Source: Alphaproteobacteria bacterium | GTDB taxonomy: Bacteria; Pseudomonadota; Alphaproteobacteria; Micropepsales; Micropepsaceae | DNA length: 64,000 nt | Reading direction: 5' to 3' | NCBI GenBank assembly: GCA_947462105.1 | Contig: CANHNJ010000010.1 | Span: forward strand, 1 to 64,000 | In this document: positions 17,139-26,864 of the stretch, one piece after another | Numbering within the stretch: position 1 is the stretch's first letter | Layout of the letters: every line of letters begins with the position of its first letter | The notes under the pieces: model-generated | Told to the model about the DNA's origin: nothing | Databases searched by the model: none | Seen by the model: the letters and a program-made list of their open reading frames with translations, nothing else | Translations under genes and position numbers: made by a program

Positions 17139-17940
17139 TCTGCCGGCGCTGTCCCCCCCCATCGCTGTGCTGCGCGCCGCCGTCCTCGTGACGGGCATGG
17201 TGCTGTTCACCCTTGCATGCATGCCGGTGCAGATGCTGCTGCTGAAGCTGGCCCCGCGCGCCGCCCGAAGCTTTCCGGTCTTCTATCATCGCAGCGTCTG
17301 CAAACTGTTCGGCGTCCATGTCCGCATCATCGGCACGCCCGCGACGGACGAAGGCGTGCTGCTGCTGGCCAACCACACCAGCTGGCTGGACATCATCCTG
17401 CTGTCGGCGATCACGCCGCTGTCCTTTGTCGCCAAGTCGGAGATTGCCGGCTGGCCCGTCTTCGGTACCCTGGCGCGGCTGCAGCGCACGGTCTTTGTGG
17501 CGCGCGAGCGGCGCAACCAGACCGGCGCAGTGGCCGACCAGATCGGGACGCGGCTGGCGGCGGGTGATTGCCTGGTGCTGTTCCCCGAAGGCACCTCCTA
17601 TGACGGCAACAGCGTGCTGCCGTTCAAGAGCGCGCTGCTGGGTGCTGCCGAAGCGCGCCGCGCCGACGGACGCCATGTGGCGGTGCAGCCGGTCTCGATC
17701 GCCTATGTCGGCTGCCAGGGCATGCCGATGGGGCGCGAGATCCGGCCCTTCTATGCCTGGTTCGGCGACATGGAAATGGTGCCGCATCTGTGGGAGGCGC
17801 TGAAGACGGGGCCGCTGGACGTGACGGTGCAGTTCCATCCCACCGCGACGCTGGACCAGATGAACCGCAAGGAACTGGCGGCGCGGGCCCAGGCGCAAGT
17901 GGCGGCAGGCCTGAGCCTGGCCCTGGCAGGCCGCGTATGA
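17107..17940 (+). CDS. plsC: 1-acyl-sn-glycerol-3-phosphate acyltransferase
   Basis: A 277-residue inner-membrane enzyme making phosphatidic acid. One N-terminal membrane segment (about 22-48) is followed by the HX4D motif NHTSWLD near residue 88 and the FPEGTSYDG motif near residue 159. The ATG at 17107 lies within fur, and the stop overlaps the miaB start as ATGA, so it is embedded in a tightly coupled operon. Confidence 0.92.
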   Translation: MASPRPSAPADLPALSPPIAVLRAAVLVTGMVLFTLACMPVQMLLLKLAPRAARSFPVFYHRSVCKLFGVHVRIIGTPATDEGVLLLANHTSWLDIILLSAITPLSFVAKSEIAGWPVFGTLARLQRTVFVARERRNQTGAVADQIGTRLAAGDCLVLFPEGTSYDGNSVLPFKSALLGAAEARRADGRHVAVQPVSIAYVGCQGMPMGREIRPFYAWFGDMEMVPHLWEALKTGPLDVTVQFHPTATLDQMNRKELAARAQAQVAAGLSLALAGRV

Positions 17941-19262
17941 AGAAGCTGCTGGTCAAGTCCTATGGCTGCCAGATGAACGCCTATGACTCGGCGCGCATCG
18001 CCGACCTGCTGGCGCCGCTGGGCTATGGCGCAGCGGCGACGCCCGAAGAAGCCGACATGGTGGTGCTCAACACCTGCCATATCCGCGAGAGGGCGGCGGA
18101 AAAAGTCTATTCCGAGCTGGGCACCCTGCGTGACCTGAAGGCAGAAAAGGCCAGACGCGGCAGTCCGATGCTGATCGCGGTGGCGGGCTGCGTCGCGCAG
18201 GCCGAAGGCGAGCTGATGTTGAAGCGGGCGCCTGCAATCGACCTGCTGGTGGGGCCACAGACCTATCACCGCCTGCCGGAAATGATCGCGAAGATCGCCC
18301 GTGCCGGTGGCACGGCGCTGGAAACCGATTTTCCAGCGCTGGAGAAATTCGATTCCCTGCCCGATGCGACGGCGCGCGGCGCCAGCGCCTTCCTCACCGT
18401 GCAGGAAGGCTGCGACAAGTTCTGCACCTTCTGCGTCGTGCCCTATACGCGCGGCGCCGAACTGTCGCGCGCGCCGCAGGCCGTGCTCGCCGAAGCCCGC
18501 ATGCTGGTGGCGGGCGGTGTGCGCGAACTGGTGCTGCTGGGCCAGAACGTCAACGCCTATCGCGGCGACGCCGCCTACGGTAAAAGCTGGTCGCTGGCCA
18601 GGCTGTGCGAAGCGCTGGCGCAGATCGAAGGGCTGGCGCGCATCCGCTACACCACCAGCCATCCCCGCGACATGGCGGACGACCTGATCGCCGCCCATCG
18701 CGACAATGACAAGATGATGCCGTTCCTGCACCTGCCGGTGCAGTCTGGCTCCGACACGGTGCTGGCGGCGATGAACCGGCAGCACAAGGCAGGCGATTAT
18801 CTGCGCCTGATCGACCGCATTCGTGCCGCCCGCCCCGATATCGCCCTGTCGTCGGATTTCATTGTCGGCTTTCCCGGTGAAACCGATGCCGATTTTGAAG
18901 CGACACTGGAACTGGTGCGCAAGGTGAAATACGCCCAGACCTTCTCGTTCAAATATTCCAAGCGGCCGGGTACGCCCGCCGCCGCAGCGATGAAGCAGGT
19001 TTCGGAAAGCGTGAAATCCGAGCGCCTGCAGGCGTTGCAGAAGCTGTTGCTGGAGCAGCAGGACGACTTCAATGACGCGCAGATCGGCCGCACGCTGGAT
19101 GTGCTGTTCGAGAAGCCGGGCCGCGAGGACGGCCAGCTTGTTGGCCGTTCGCCCTACCTGCATCCGATCCATGCCCAGGCGCCCGCCACCATGATCGGCC
19201 AGATCGCCAGGGTGCGGGTGGAAATGCGCACCTCGAATTCCCTGAAGGGCGTTCTGGCTTGA
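17937..19262 (+). CDS. miaB: tRNA-2-methylthio-N6-dimethylallyladenosine synthase
   Basis: A 441-residue radical SAM methylthiotransferase. Cys11, Cys47 and Cys85 hold the auxiliary 4Fe-4S cluster in the UPF0004 domain; Cys159, Cys163 and Cys166 (CDKFCTFC) hold the SAM cluster; a TRAM domain closes the protein (about 375-441). It adds the methylthio group at A37 of tRNAs reading U-starting codons. The order miaB-phoH-ybeY-corC-lnt is conserved in alphaproteobacteria. It overlaps plsC by 4 nt and phoH by 4 nt. Confidence 0.96.
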   Translation: MKKLLVKSYGCQMNAYDSARIADLLAPLGYGAAATPEEADMVVLNTCHIRERAAEKVYSELGTLRDLKAEKARRGSPMLIAVAGCVAQAEGELMLKRAPAIDLLVGPQTYHRLPEMIAKIARAGGTALETDFPALEKFDSLPDATARGASAFLTVQEGCDKFCTFCVVPYTRGAELSRAPQAVLAEARMLVAGGVRELVLLGQNVNAYRGDAAYGKSWSLARLCEALAQIEGLARIRYTTSHPRDMADDLIAAHRDNDKMMPFLHLPVQSGSDTVLAAMNRQHKAGDYLRLIDRIRAARPDIALSSDFIVGFPGETDADFEATLELVRKVKYAQTFSFKYSKRPGTPAAAAMKQVSESVKSERLQALQKLLLEQQDDFNDAQIGRTLDVLFEKPGREDGQLVGRSPYLHPIHAQAPATMIGQIARVRVEMRTSNSLKGVLA

Positions 19263-20200
19263 GCGCGAAGAAGAACCAGCTCACGCTCGAATTTCCCGAG
19301 AATCGGCTGCTGGCGGCCCTGGGTGGCGCGCACGAGAAGAATTTCGCGCGGCTGGAGCAGGCGCTGGGCGTGCGCGTCTCCAGCCGGGGCAATCTGGTGG
19401 CGGTGGAAGGCGTGAACCAGGAACGCGCTGCGGTCATCCTCAAGGCGCTGCATGCGCGGCTGGAAGCCGGCGAAACCATCACCCCGGCGGACGTGGATGC
19501 AGAGATCCGCTTTGCCGAGGCAGGCCGCGAAACGGTGCCCGGCGCGATCCGCACATCCTCGGGCCGCCTCACCCGTCCGCGCAACCCGGCGCAGGCCGCC
19601 TATCTCGACATGATGCGGGCCCATCCGCTCACCTTCGGCATCGGTCCCGCCGGTACCGGCAAGACCTATCTGGCGGCGGCCTTCGCCGCGCACATGCTGC
19701 AGGAGCGCCGCGTTGAACGCATCATCCTGTCGCGCCCCGCCATCGAGGCGGGCGAGCGGCTGGGTTTCCTGCCCGGCGACCTGAACGAGAAGATCGACCC
19801 TTATCTCCGCCCGCTGTCGGATGCGCTCTTTGACGTGCTGGGCGACAAGGCCGCGCGCCTGCGCGAGCAGGGCGTGATCGAAGTCGCACCGCTGGCCTTC
19901 ATGCGCGGCCGCACCCTGACGCGCGCCTTTGTCATCCTGGACGAGGCGCAGAACGCCACCAGCGCCCAGATGAAGATGGCGCTGACCCGGCTGGGCGAAG
20001 ATTCGCACATGGTGGTGACGGGCGACCGCACCCAGAGCGACCTGCCGGGTGGCCGGGCCGAGGGGCTGGACGAGGCGCTGCAGATTCTCGAGGGCGTGGA
20101 AGGCGTTGGCATTGCCCGCTTCTCCCAGGCCGATGTGGTGCGCCATCCCCTCGTCGGGCGCATCGTCGCCGCGTATGATAAGAAAGACGCGTCGCGGTAA
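19259..20200 (+). CDS. PhoH family ATPase
   Basis: A 313-residue P-loop ATPase. Walker A GPAGTGKT is near residue 128 and Walker B VILDEAQN near residue 224, with a KH-like N-terminal region (about 20-80). PhoH-like proteins work with YbeY in rRNA and RNA metabolism, and ybeY follows directly. The TTG start (19259) overlaps the miaB stop as TTGA; the stop overlaps the ybeY ATG by one base. Confidence 0.94.
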   Translation: MSAKKNQLTLEFPENRLLAALGGAHEKNFARLEQALGVRVSSRGNLVAVEGVNQERAAVILKALHARLEAGETITPADVDAEIRFAEAGRETVPGAIRTSSGRLTRPRNPAQAAYLDMMRAHPLTFGIGPAGTGKTYLAAAFAAHMLQERRVERIILSRPAIEAGERLGFLPGDLNEKIDPYLRPLSDALFDVLGDKAARLREQGVIEVAPLAFMRGRTLTRAFVILDEAQNATSAQMKMALTRLGEDSHMVVTGDRTQSDLPGGRAEGLDEALQILEGVEGVGIARFSQADVVRHPLVGRIVAAYDKKDASR

Positions 20201-20655
20201 TGGAGACGAAGATAACGCTGGTGGTGGAAGAGGCAGCCTGGCGCGGCCATCGCGGTCTTCTGCCCAGGCTGGCGGCGGCGGCGGAAGCGGCGCGCAAGGC
20301 GGGCAAGCTCCCCGCCAAAAGCCGCTTCACCATCCTGCTGGCCGATGATGCCCGGCTGAAAAAACTCAACCACGATTTTCGCGGCAAGAACAAGCCGACC
20401 AACGTGCTGTCCTTTCCGGCGCACGATGACGGTTATCGCGGCGATATCGCGCTGGCCTATGGCGTCACCAGGGCCGAGGCGCTCAAGGCCAAGAAGAAAT
20501 TCGCCGACCATGCCACGCATCTGGTGGTTCATGGCGTGCTGCACCTGGCGGGCCATGACCATGAGCACGCCGCAGACGCAAAGCTGATGGAGCCGCTGGA
20601 AACCCGGATCCTGGCGAAGCTGGGTATCGCCGACCCCTATGAGGGTCCGGCATGA
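20200..20655 (+). CDS. ybeY: rRNA maturation endoribonuclease YbeY
   Basis: A 151-residue metalloprotein with the HGVLHLAGHDH zinc site near residue 110 (H-x3-H-x5-H) and NKPTNVLSFP near residue 66. It trims the 3' end of 16S rRNA and takes part in ribosome quality control. It overlaps phoH by one base and the next gene by 4 nt. Confidence 0.96.
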   Translation: METKITLVVEEAAWRGHRGLLPRLAAAAEAARKAGKLPAKSRFTILLADDARLKKLNHDFRGKNKPTNVLSFPAHDDGYRGDIALAYGVTRAEALKAKKKFADHATHLVVHGVLHLAGHDHEHAADAKLMEPLETRILAKLGIADPYEGPA

Positions 20656-21530
20656 GCAGCGACGGCGACATATCTCTCTGGAAGAAACTGCTGCGCCTGC
20701 TGCAGGGCGACCGCGCCGGCCAGAACGCAATGCGCGAAAGCCTCGAAGAGGTGATCGAGGAAAGCGAGCGCCAGTCGCCGGCGCTGTCCGACGCCGAGCG
20801 GGTTATGCTGTCCAACCTGCTCAAGTTCGGCGAATTGCGGCTTAAGGATGTGATGGTGCCGCGCGCCGCCATCATCGCGGTGGATGAAACCGTGTCGATG
20901 AACGATCTGGTGCAATTGTTCCGCGAGGCCCAGCATTCGCGACTGCCCATGTATCGCGACACGCTCGACGATCCCACCGGCCTGGTGCATGTGAAGGATG
21001 TGCTGGCGCTGCTGCAGGATGCGCCGGGCGGCGGCTATCGTCTGCCCGATGTGCCCATCGTGGGATTGCGCCGCCCCATCCTGTTCGTGCCGCCCTCGAT
21101 GCGGGCGCTGGACCTGCTGCTGAAGATGCAGACCAGCCACACCCATCTGGCGCTGGTGATCGATGAATATGGCGGCACTGACGGGTTGGTCTCGATCGAG
21201 GACATCATCGAGGAAATCGTCGGCGACATCGCCGACGAACATGACGATGAGCCCATGGCGTTGAAGCACGAAGGCGACAGCTTCGTCGCCGATGCCCGCA
21301 TGGAGCTGGAAGATTTTGCGGAAGCCGCAGGCTTTGCATTGCCCGTGCCCGAAGACAGCGAGGGCGTGGATTCGCTGGGCGGACTGGTGGTGTCGCATCT
21401 GGGTCGCGTGCCGCAGCGGGGCGAGATCGTCGAAGGCCCGGAGGGCTTTGTTTTTGAGGTGCTGGAGGCCGATCCCCGCCGCGTCCGCCGCCTGCGCATC
21501 CGCCCTCCAAAAACGGATATCGTCACTTGA
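20652..21530 (+). CDS. CorC/HlyC family CBS-domain protein
   Basis: A 292-residue soluble protein of the short CorC type, without the DUF21 membrane domain. Two CBS domains (about 65-185, with VMVPRAAIIAVDE and LVIDEYGGTDGLVSIEDI) are followed by a CorC_HlyC transporter-associated domain (about 205-285). Such proteins are linked to Mg2+/Co2+ efflux and membrane integrity and sit next to ybeY and lnt across proteobacteria. Its stop overlaps the TTG start of lnt. Confidence 0.92.
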   Translation: MSSDGDISLWKKLLRLLQGDRAGQNAMRESLEEVIEESERQSPALSDAERVMLSNLLKFGELRLKDVMVPRAAIIAVDETVSMNDLVQLFREAQHSRLPMYRDTLDDPTGLVHVKDVLALLQDAPGGGYRLPDVPIVGLRRPILFVPPSMRALDLLLKMQTSHTHLALVIDEYGGTDGLVSIEDIIEEIVGDIADEHDDEPMALKHEGDSFVADARMELEDFAEAAGFALPVPEDSEGVDSLGGLVVSHLGRVPQRGEIVEGPEGFVFEVLEADPRRVRRLRIRPPKTDIVT

Positions 21531-23038
21531 CGCGCCTCGGCGACGTGCTGCGCGGGCTTTCCGGCTGGCGGCGGCTTGGGCTGGCGATCCTGCTGGGCGC
21601 AGCTTCCGCCACCGCATTTCCACCCTTCCATTTTTTTCCGGCGCTGCTGCTCGCGCTGGCGGGCCTGTCGCTGCTGCTGGATGGCGCGCACACGGTGCGC
21701 GCCGCCGCCGTCACCGGCTGGGGCTTTGCCTTCGGCCAGTTCCTGGTCGGGCTGCACTGGATCGCCTATCCCTTCATGGTCGATCCATCCTCACATCTTT
21801 GGCAACTGCCTTTCGCAGTGACCCTGATGCCGGCGGGCCTGGGCCTGTTCGGGGCGCTGGCGTGCGGCGCGGCGGCTTACCTGCGCGCGAGCGGTGCGGC
21901 CCGCGCCGTGCTGTTGGCGCTCTGCCTGGCGGTGGCGGAATGGCTGCGCGGCCACATCCTCACTGGTTTTCCCTGGAACCTGCCGGCCTATGCCTGGGGC
22001 GCCTCGCCAGAGGTGATGCAAAGCGCCGCGCTGTTCGGCGCCTATGGCCTGTCGCTGCTCACGCTGCTGCTGGGTGTTTCACTGGCGGAGCTCGCGCGCC
22101 GCCGCACGGTGTTGCCTGTCGTGATGCTGGCCGTTTTTGCCACGCTGTGGAGTTTCGGCGCCCTGCAGTTGCGGCAGCCCAGCGTGAATGTGCCCGGCGT
22201 CTCGCTGCGGCTGGTGCAGCCCAATGTGCCCCAGGCCGAAATGCATGGCCGCTTCGTGCCACGCAACTTGCAGCGCCTTACATCCCTCACCCAGCGCCCC
22301 GGCAATCCCACCCACATCATCTGGCCGGAATCGGCAGCGGCTTTCGTGCTGGCGCGCGATGCCGAAGCGTTGCGCCAGATCGCGCAGCTTACGGCGGGCG
22401 GGGCTTCGCTGCTCACCGGCACCGTGCGGCTGGACGCGCAAGGCCGTGGCTACAACAGCCTTTACCTGTTTGGGCCAGGCGGCACGAATTTGGGCGTCTA
22501 TGACAAATTCCATCTGGTCCCGTTCGGGGAATATCTGCCGCTGGCGCCGCTGCTGGGCCGGCTGGGTTTTAGCCGGCTGACGGGCGGCAATATCGGCTTT
22601 GCCGCCGGTGACGGGCCGCATCGCTTCGCCTTGCCGGGCGCGCCGCCGGTGACACCCCTGATCTGCTACGAGGCGATATTCCCTGGTGCGGTGACGCCGG
22701 CAAGCCGTCCCGGCTGGCTGGTCAATGTCACGGATGATTCCTGGTTCGGGCCCTGGGCCGGGCCGAACCAGCACCTGCTGATCGCACGCATGCGCGCCAT
22801 CGAGGAAGGTCTGCCCCTGGCGCGCGCCGCCAATACGGGCATTAGCGCGGTGATCGACGCGCGGGGCCGTATTATGGCCAGTCTTGGGTTGGGGCAGGGT
22901 GGCGTTGTCGATGTCGGCTTGCCGCAAGCCTTGCCGCCGACAGTGTATGCGCGTTACGGCGATCTCGGATTTGCCATAATTTTATTGGCTTCTCTCATCG
23001 CTGCGGTTCTTTTGTCAGGTCGCCGGCGTCCGCTTTGA
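21527..23038 (+). CDS. lnt: Apolipoprotein N-acyltransferase
   Basis: A 503-residue inner-membrane enzyme adding the third acyl chain to lipoproteins. An N-terminal membrane region (about 1-215) precedes the nitrilase-like domain with the catalytic Glu in IIWPESAAAF, Lys in YDKFHLVPFGEYLP and Cys in PLICYEAIFP. Lipoproteins that depend on it are encoded in this window (DUF3576, lptE). The TTG start at 21527 overlaps the corC stop (TTGA). Confidence 0.95.
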   Translation: MTRLGDVLRGLSGWRRLGLAILLGAASATAFPPFHFFPALLLALAGLSLLLDGAHTVRAAAVTGWGFAFGQFLVGLHWIAYPFMVDPSSHLWQLPFAVTLMPAGLGLFGALACGAAAYLRASGAARAVLLALCLAVAEWLRGHILTGFPWNLPAYAWGASPEVMQSAALFGAYGLSLLTLLLGVSLAELARRRTVLPVVMLAVFATLWSFGALQLRQPSVNVPGVSLRLVQPNVPQAEMHGRFVPRNLQRLTSLTQRPGNPTHIIWPESAAAFVLARDAEALRQIAQLTAGGASLLTGTVRLDAQGRGYNSLYLFGPGGTNLGVYDKFHLVPFGEYLPLAPLLGRLGFSRLTGGNIGFAAGDGPHRFALPGAPPVTPLICYEAIFPGAVTPASRPGWLVNVTDDSWFGPWAGPNQHLLIARMRAIEEGLPLARAANTGISAVIDARGRIMASLGLGQGGVVDVGLPQALPPTVYARYGDLGFAIILLASLIAAVLLSGRRRPL

Positions 23039-23127
23039 TGTGACTATTTGTTTTGTTTAGATAATGGTTGCGGAGAGGTTTCCGCGCGCATGGGTGCGTT
23101 CCGCCCGTTTCCAGAGGATGTGTTCTG

Positions 23128-23541
23128 GTGCCGAAGAAACAAGCCAATCCCGTTGACATTCAAGTCGGCAATCGTGTGCGCATCCGGCGCATGCTGATTG
23201 GCATGAGCCAGGAACGCCTGGGCGAGCTGCTCAGCCTTACCTTCCAGCAGGTGCAGAAATACGAAAAGGGCGTCAACCGTATCGGTGCGGGCCGCCTGTT
23301 CGATGTCTCGCGCATTCTGGGCGTGCCGATCAACTATTTCTATGAAGGCGTGGGCGCGCAACTGGCCGGGCAGGAAGGCTTCGCCGAGGACAGCGCGCCG
23401 CCGGTGATGGAGTTCGTTTCCTCCGGTGAAGGCTTGCAGCTTTCCCTGGCCTTCATGAAGATCAAGGACAGCAAGGTGCGCAAGCGTGTGCTTGACCTTG
23501 TGAAGAGCCTCGCGGAAGAACAGGCCGAGAAAGACGCCTAA
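23128..23541 (+). CDS. XRE family transcriptional regulator
   Basis: A 137-residue Cro/CI-type regulator. The helix-turn-helix is at about 14-70 ([36 protein letters not shown]), followed by a helical tail with [20 protein letters not shown]. This subgroup is standard next to lnt in alphaproteobacteria. The GTG at 23128 has AGAGGA about 9 nt upstream and begins the conserved [18 protein letters not shown]. The 89-nt AT-richer leader (TTTGTTTTGTTTAG) probably holds its own promoter. It overlaps hisE by 4 nt tail to tail. Confidence 0.9.
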   Translation: MPKKQANPVDIQVGNRVRIRRMLIGMSQERLGELLSLTFQQVQKYEKGVNRIGAGRLFDVSRILGVPINYFYEGVGAQLAGQEGFAEDSAPPVMEFVSSGEGLQLSLAFMKIKDSKVRKRVLDLVKSLAEEQAEKDA

Positions 23542-23870
23542 CTAAAGGTCGCTTTTCCGCGCGCCGCTTTCTCTTGAAGTCCCGACTGGGCCTCGCGCGC
23601 CTTCAGTTCGGCATAGACGTCTTCGGGCGTGATGCCCGCCGCCGCCCACAGCACCAGCAGGTGATAGAGCACATCGGCACTCTCGCTGGTGAGGGCCACG
23701 GGGTCTTTTGCCGTCGCGGCAATCACCGCTTCCACCGCTTCCTCGCCGAATTTCTTGGCGCATTTCTCCACGCCCGCCGCCAGCAGCTTGGCAGTGTAGG
23801 AGGTCTGCGAATCCGCGCACTTGCGGGCGGCGATGGTGGCAAAAAGGCGGTCTAAAGGATGGTCGCTCAT
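23538..23870 (-). CDS. hisE: Phosphoribosyl-ATP pyrophosphatase
   Basis: A 110-residue MazG-like enzyme for the second step of histidine synthesis. [16 protein letters not shown] near residue 40 and [14 protein letters not shown] near residue 64 are the HisE metal-binding helices. It stands alone here; hisF is 17 kb away at 40813 and the rest of the pathway is elsewhere, so the his genes are at least partly scattered. Confidence 0.95.
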   Translation of the reverse strand: MSDHPLDRLFATIAARKCADSQTSYTAKLLAAGVEKCAKKFGEEAVEAVIAATAKDPVALTSESADVLYHLLVLWAAAGITPEDVYAELKAREAQSGLQEKAARGKATFS

Positions 23871-23974
23871 GGGCCGCTCCTAGCATGGGCGGGCGGGGGC
23901 GAAAAATCCGCTTGCCAAAGGCAGTAGGTCAGAATACTCCATTTCACAGAGCTATCTACCAATGGGGTCTGGCC

Positions 23975-24562
23975 ATGAGCCTGTCGCAAAGCGAAGCCGC
24001 TGAAATGCTTGGAGAAATCAACCGCACCGAAAAGCGCAGCATGGAAGTGCGATGCTATGCCAATGCCAGCGCCGGTTTCATCCTGTGGGGCCTGATCTGG
24101 GTCGCCGGCTACAGCGGCACCTATCTTTTGGTTCGGCATGGCACGGTTCACGGCATTGACTGGTTATGGTCCTGTCTGACGCTGCTGGGCTTTGCAGGCA
24201 GCTGGATTATTGGACGCCGCCAGCGTCTCGCCCGCAATCCCGGCGCACATGCCGAAGGCCGCAGCATCGGCCTGCGCTGGCTGCTGACCATCGTGGCGCT
24301 ATGGTCGTTCGTCATCGCCACCTTCACGGTGATGCGGCCCTACAATCCTGCGGCCACGGGCGCCTTCATTCCCCTGCTGGTGGCGCTGGCCTACGCCGTC
24401 TTCGGCATCTGGCGCGGCCTGCGCTTCCTCTATGCCGGCATTGCGGTCGCGGCGCTGACGCTGGGCGGCTTCTTCTATCTGCCGGAATATTTTCTGCTCT
24501 GGATGGCGTTCGTGGGCGGTGGCTCGCTGGTGCTGGTCGGCCTCTGGCTGCGGAAGGTGTGA
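23975..24562 (+). CDS. Five- to six-TM membrane protein of a regulator module
   Basis: A 195-residue integral membrane protein. A cytoplasmic N-terminus with GEINRTEKRSMEV precedes hydrophobic segments at about 33-53, 64-82, 106-124, 131-150, 154-171 and 173-190. No catalytic motif is visible. The stop overlaps the leader of the winged-helix gene at 24564, and membrane protein plus winged-helix pairs of this kind recur in proteobacteria as an unassigned module. The ATG at 23975 gives the best N-terminus. Confidence 0.75.
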   Translation: MSLSQSEAAEMLGEINRTEKRSMEVRCYANASAGFILWGLIWVAGYSGTYLLVRHGTVHGIDWLWSCLTLLGFAGSWIIGRRQRLARNPGAHAEGRSIGLRWLLTIVALWSFVIATFTVMRPYNPAATGAFIPLLVALAYAVFGIWRGLRFLYAGIAVAALTLGGFFYLPEYFLLWMAFVGGGSLVLVGLWLRKV

Positions 24563-24563
24563 G

Positions 24564-24854
24564 ATGGCCGACCTGAACACCATCATTCACCAGCCGGTGC
24601 GGCTGAAGATCATGTCGGCTCTAAAAGCGCTGCCCCCGGGCGAACAACTGGAATTCGTGCGGCTCAAAAAACTGGTCGAAGCCACCGAGGGCAATCTGGG
24701 TGCCCACATCCAGACGCTGGAGGAGGCGGGCTATGTCGCAGTGGAGAAAGACTTTTCCGACAACCGGCCCCGCACCCGCGTCAGGCTGAGCAAGGACGGT
24801 CGCCGCGCCTTCGAGGATTATGTCGCCTTTCTGCGCGGCATCATCGAGGGCTGA
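24564..24854 (+). CDS. Winged-helix DNA-binding protein (PF13601-like)
   Basis: A 96-residue regulator formed by a single winged helix: IIHQPVRLKIMSALKAL, then FVRLKKLVEATEGNLGAHIQTLEEAGYV as recognition region, and a wing with DNRPRTRVRLSKDGRRAFEDYV. It resembles the MarR/ArsR-like regulators paired with small membrane proteins. It starts one base after the membrane gene and ends 3 nt before the next, so all three are one operon. Confidence 0.88.
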   Translation: MADLNTIIHQPVRLKIMSALKALPPGEQLEFVRLKKLVEATEGNLGAHIQTLEEAGYVAVEKDFSDNRPRTRVRLSKDGRRAFEDYVAFLRGIIEG

Positions 24855-24857
24855 ACC

Positions 24858-25298
24858 GTGACGCTGGCACAGTATCTTCTGCCGGTCGGCTTGGCGCATG
24901 TGCCGGATTTCACGCTTGGCCATCTACGGGTCAGCCCCTCCACGCGGGAAGTGATGCGGGCAGGCTGGATCGACAGCCTGGAGCCGCGCGTGATGCAGGT
25001 GCTGGTGGCGCTGGCCCGCGCGAACGGGGCCGTGATGTCGCGCGATGACTTGCTGGCGCAATGCTGGTGCGGCCGCATCGTCGGCGAAGATGCCATTCAC
25101 CGCGCCATAGGCCGCTTGCGGCGGCTCTCGAAAGCCGATCATGGCGCGTCCTTCGTGATCGAGACGATCCCGCGCGTCGGCTATCGCCTGCGCCTTGTCG
25201 CCGCCATTGCAAAGCCGCCGCGCCTGGCGTGGTGGCGCGCCCTATTGCTGGCCGCCGGTGTCACAACTCCAGCCAGGCGCGAATATCAGACGGTGTAG
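24858..25298 (+). pseudogene. CadC-like winged-helix protein, probably truncated
   Basis: A 146-residue product. An OmpR/PhoB-type winged helix (about 18-118, with LEPRVMQVLVALARANGAVMSRDDLL, then AIHRAIGRLRRL and IETIPRVGYRL) is followed by one membrane segment (WWRALLLAAGV). Relatives of this CadC/ToxR layout continue for hundreds of periplasmic residues. Here translation ends about a dozen codons later, and those codons are antisense to the end of gluQRS. The 3' part was therefore probably lost. A genuinely short membrane-tethered regulator cannot be excluded. GTG start, 3 nt after the previous stop. Confidence 0.6.
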
Positions 25299-26073
25299 CG
25301 CCCGCCACGCGCAGCGCTTCCAGCGTCACGGCTTGATCGCGCTTGGAAAATTTCCTGCCCGTCTCGTCGAGAATGAGACGGTGATGCGCATAGGCCGGTT
25401 CGGGCAGGCCCAGCAGCGCCTGCAGCAGCCGCTGCACATGGGTGGCGGCCAACAGGTCTTCGCCCCGCGTCACCAGCGTGATGTTCTGGAAGGCATCGTC
25501 CACCACCACGGCGAGGTGATAGGCGGCCGGCAGATCCTTGCGCGCCAGCACGATATCGCCGAAGCGCAGCGGATCGACCTCGTGGCGCCTGCCATGCTCG
25601 CCAAAGCTGAGCGGGCCCGCCAGCGCTGCCGCCTTGGCCGCATCCAGCCGCAGCACGCAGGGCTTGTCGGATGGTGTATTCACCAGATGGCGGCAGGTGC
25701 CGGGATAGAGCGGGCCATCCGGCCCCGAGACATTATAGTGCTGTGCTTCGCCCGCCCGCGCGATTTCTTCGGCGATCTCCTTGCGGGTGCAGAAGCAGCG
25801 ATAGATCAACCCCAGCGCGTCCAGCTTCCGCAGCGCCTCTTCATAGGCCGCGCTGCGGCGCGACTGGCGCAGCACCGGTTCGTCCCACGACAGGCCCAGC
25901 CATTTCAGGTCAAAGAGGATCGCTTCAATGAAGCCGGCGCGGCTGCGGCCCTGGTCCAGGTCTTCCAGCCGCAGCAGGAAATCGTCTCCCGCGTCATGGG
26001 CGGTGAAGGCCGCATAGGCGTGGCCCAGGTGCAGCAGGCCGGTGGGCGAGGGGGCGAAACGGGTGACAATCAT
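25261..26073 (-). CDS. gluQRS: Glutamyl-Q tRNA(Asp) synthetase
   Basis: A 270-residue truncated paralogue of glutamyl-tRNA synthetase that attaches Glu to queuosine 34 of tRNA-Asp. RFAPSPTGLLHLGHAYAA (HIGH motif), a zinc site CFC...YPGTC and KFSKRDQ (KMSKS variant) are all present; the anticodon-binding domain is absent, as expected. The ATG at 26073 begins MIVTRFAPSPTG. Its 3' end overlaps the truncated regulator gene by 38 nt. Confidence 0.93.
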   Translation of the reverse strand: MIVTRFAPSPTGLLHLGHAYAAFTAHDAGDDFLLRLEDLDQGRSRAGFIEAILFDLKWLGLSWDEPVLRQSRRSAAYEEALRKLDALGLIYRCFCTRKEIAEEIARAGEAQHYNVSGPDGPLYPGTCRHLVNTPSDKPCVLRLDAAKAAALAGPLSFGEHGRRHEVDPLRFGDIVLARKDLPAAYHLAVVVDDAFQNITLVTRGEDLLAATHVQRLLQALLGLPEPAYAHHRLILDETGRKFSKRDQAVTLEALRVAGATPSDIRAWLEL

Positions 26074-26120
26074 CGCGGGTTCTGTAAGGTCGCCGCCGAA
26101 TTTAAAGCGTCCGAGGCCCA

Positions 26121-26774
26121 ATGTCTGCGTCCGATACCCCTCGCCTGGCCCCTCTCAGCGGCACCGCCCGCCAGCTTGTCGTGCTGGTGCATGGCTATGG
26201 CGCCGACGGCAACGACCTGCTGTCGCTGGGGCAAAGCTGGCAGCAGGCCCTGCCGGACGCCGCCTTTGCGTCGCCCAACGCCCCCCTGCCGGTTCCCGGC
26301 GCGTCCGGCTATCAGTGGTTTCCCCTGCGCACCCTGGATAACAACGATGTCACGCCGGGCGCGGCATCCGCAGCGCCGGGGCTGGATGCCTTCATCGACG
26401 CGGAACTGGCGGCACAGGGCGTCGCCCCGGAAAATCTGGTGCTGATCGGCTTCAGCCAGGGCGCGATGATGGCGCTATATGTCGGCCTGCGCCGCAAGGT
26501 CGCGCCCGCCGCCATCATCGCCTATTCCGGCCAGTTGCCGGGCCGCATCCCCCAGCCCGCCCCGGCAGGACATTATCCCCCCGTCTTCATCAGTCATGGC
26601 GACAGCGACAATGTCGTGCCGCCGCAGCTGATGTTCGTCGCCATCGGCGCGATGCAGCAGGCGGATGTCACGGTGGAATGGCATCTGGCCCGGGGCGTCG
26701 GTCATGGCATTGACCCGGAAAGCCTGGAGCTGGGCGGCCAGTTCCTGCTCAAGGCGCTGGCGGGCAAGCCGTAA
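26121..26774 (+). CDS. Phospholipase/carboxylesterase family alpha/beta hydrolase
   Basis: A 217-residue hydrolase with the nucleophile elbow GFSQG near residue 112, catalytic Asp in FISHGDSDNVVP and His in GVGHGID. The oxyanion part LVHGYGADGNDLL is near residue 24. It belongs to the small carboxylesterase/thioesterase group acting on short acyl esters; no signal peptide, so cytoplasmic. It is divergent from gluQRS with only 47 nt between starts. Confidence 0.9.
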   Translation: MSASDTPRLAPLSGTARQLVVLVHGYGADGNDLLSLGQSWQQALPDAAFASPNAPLPVPGASGYQWFPLRTLDNNDVTPGAASAAPGLDAFIDAELAAQGVAPENLVLIGFSQGAMMALYVGLRRKVAPAAIIAYSGQLPGRIPQPAPAGHYPPVFISHGDSDNVVPPQLMFVAIGAMQQADVTVEWHLARGVGHGIDPESLELGGQFLLKALAGKP

Positions 26775-26864
26775 CCGGACTGTCGCACATAAGCCCTTGA
26801 GTGTTTCACGAATCTCCCTCTAAATCTGGTGAGAGAGGAGAGTCGCCTTCACAGGATTTTTTCC

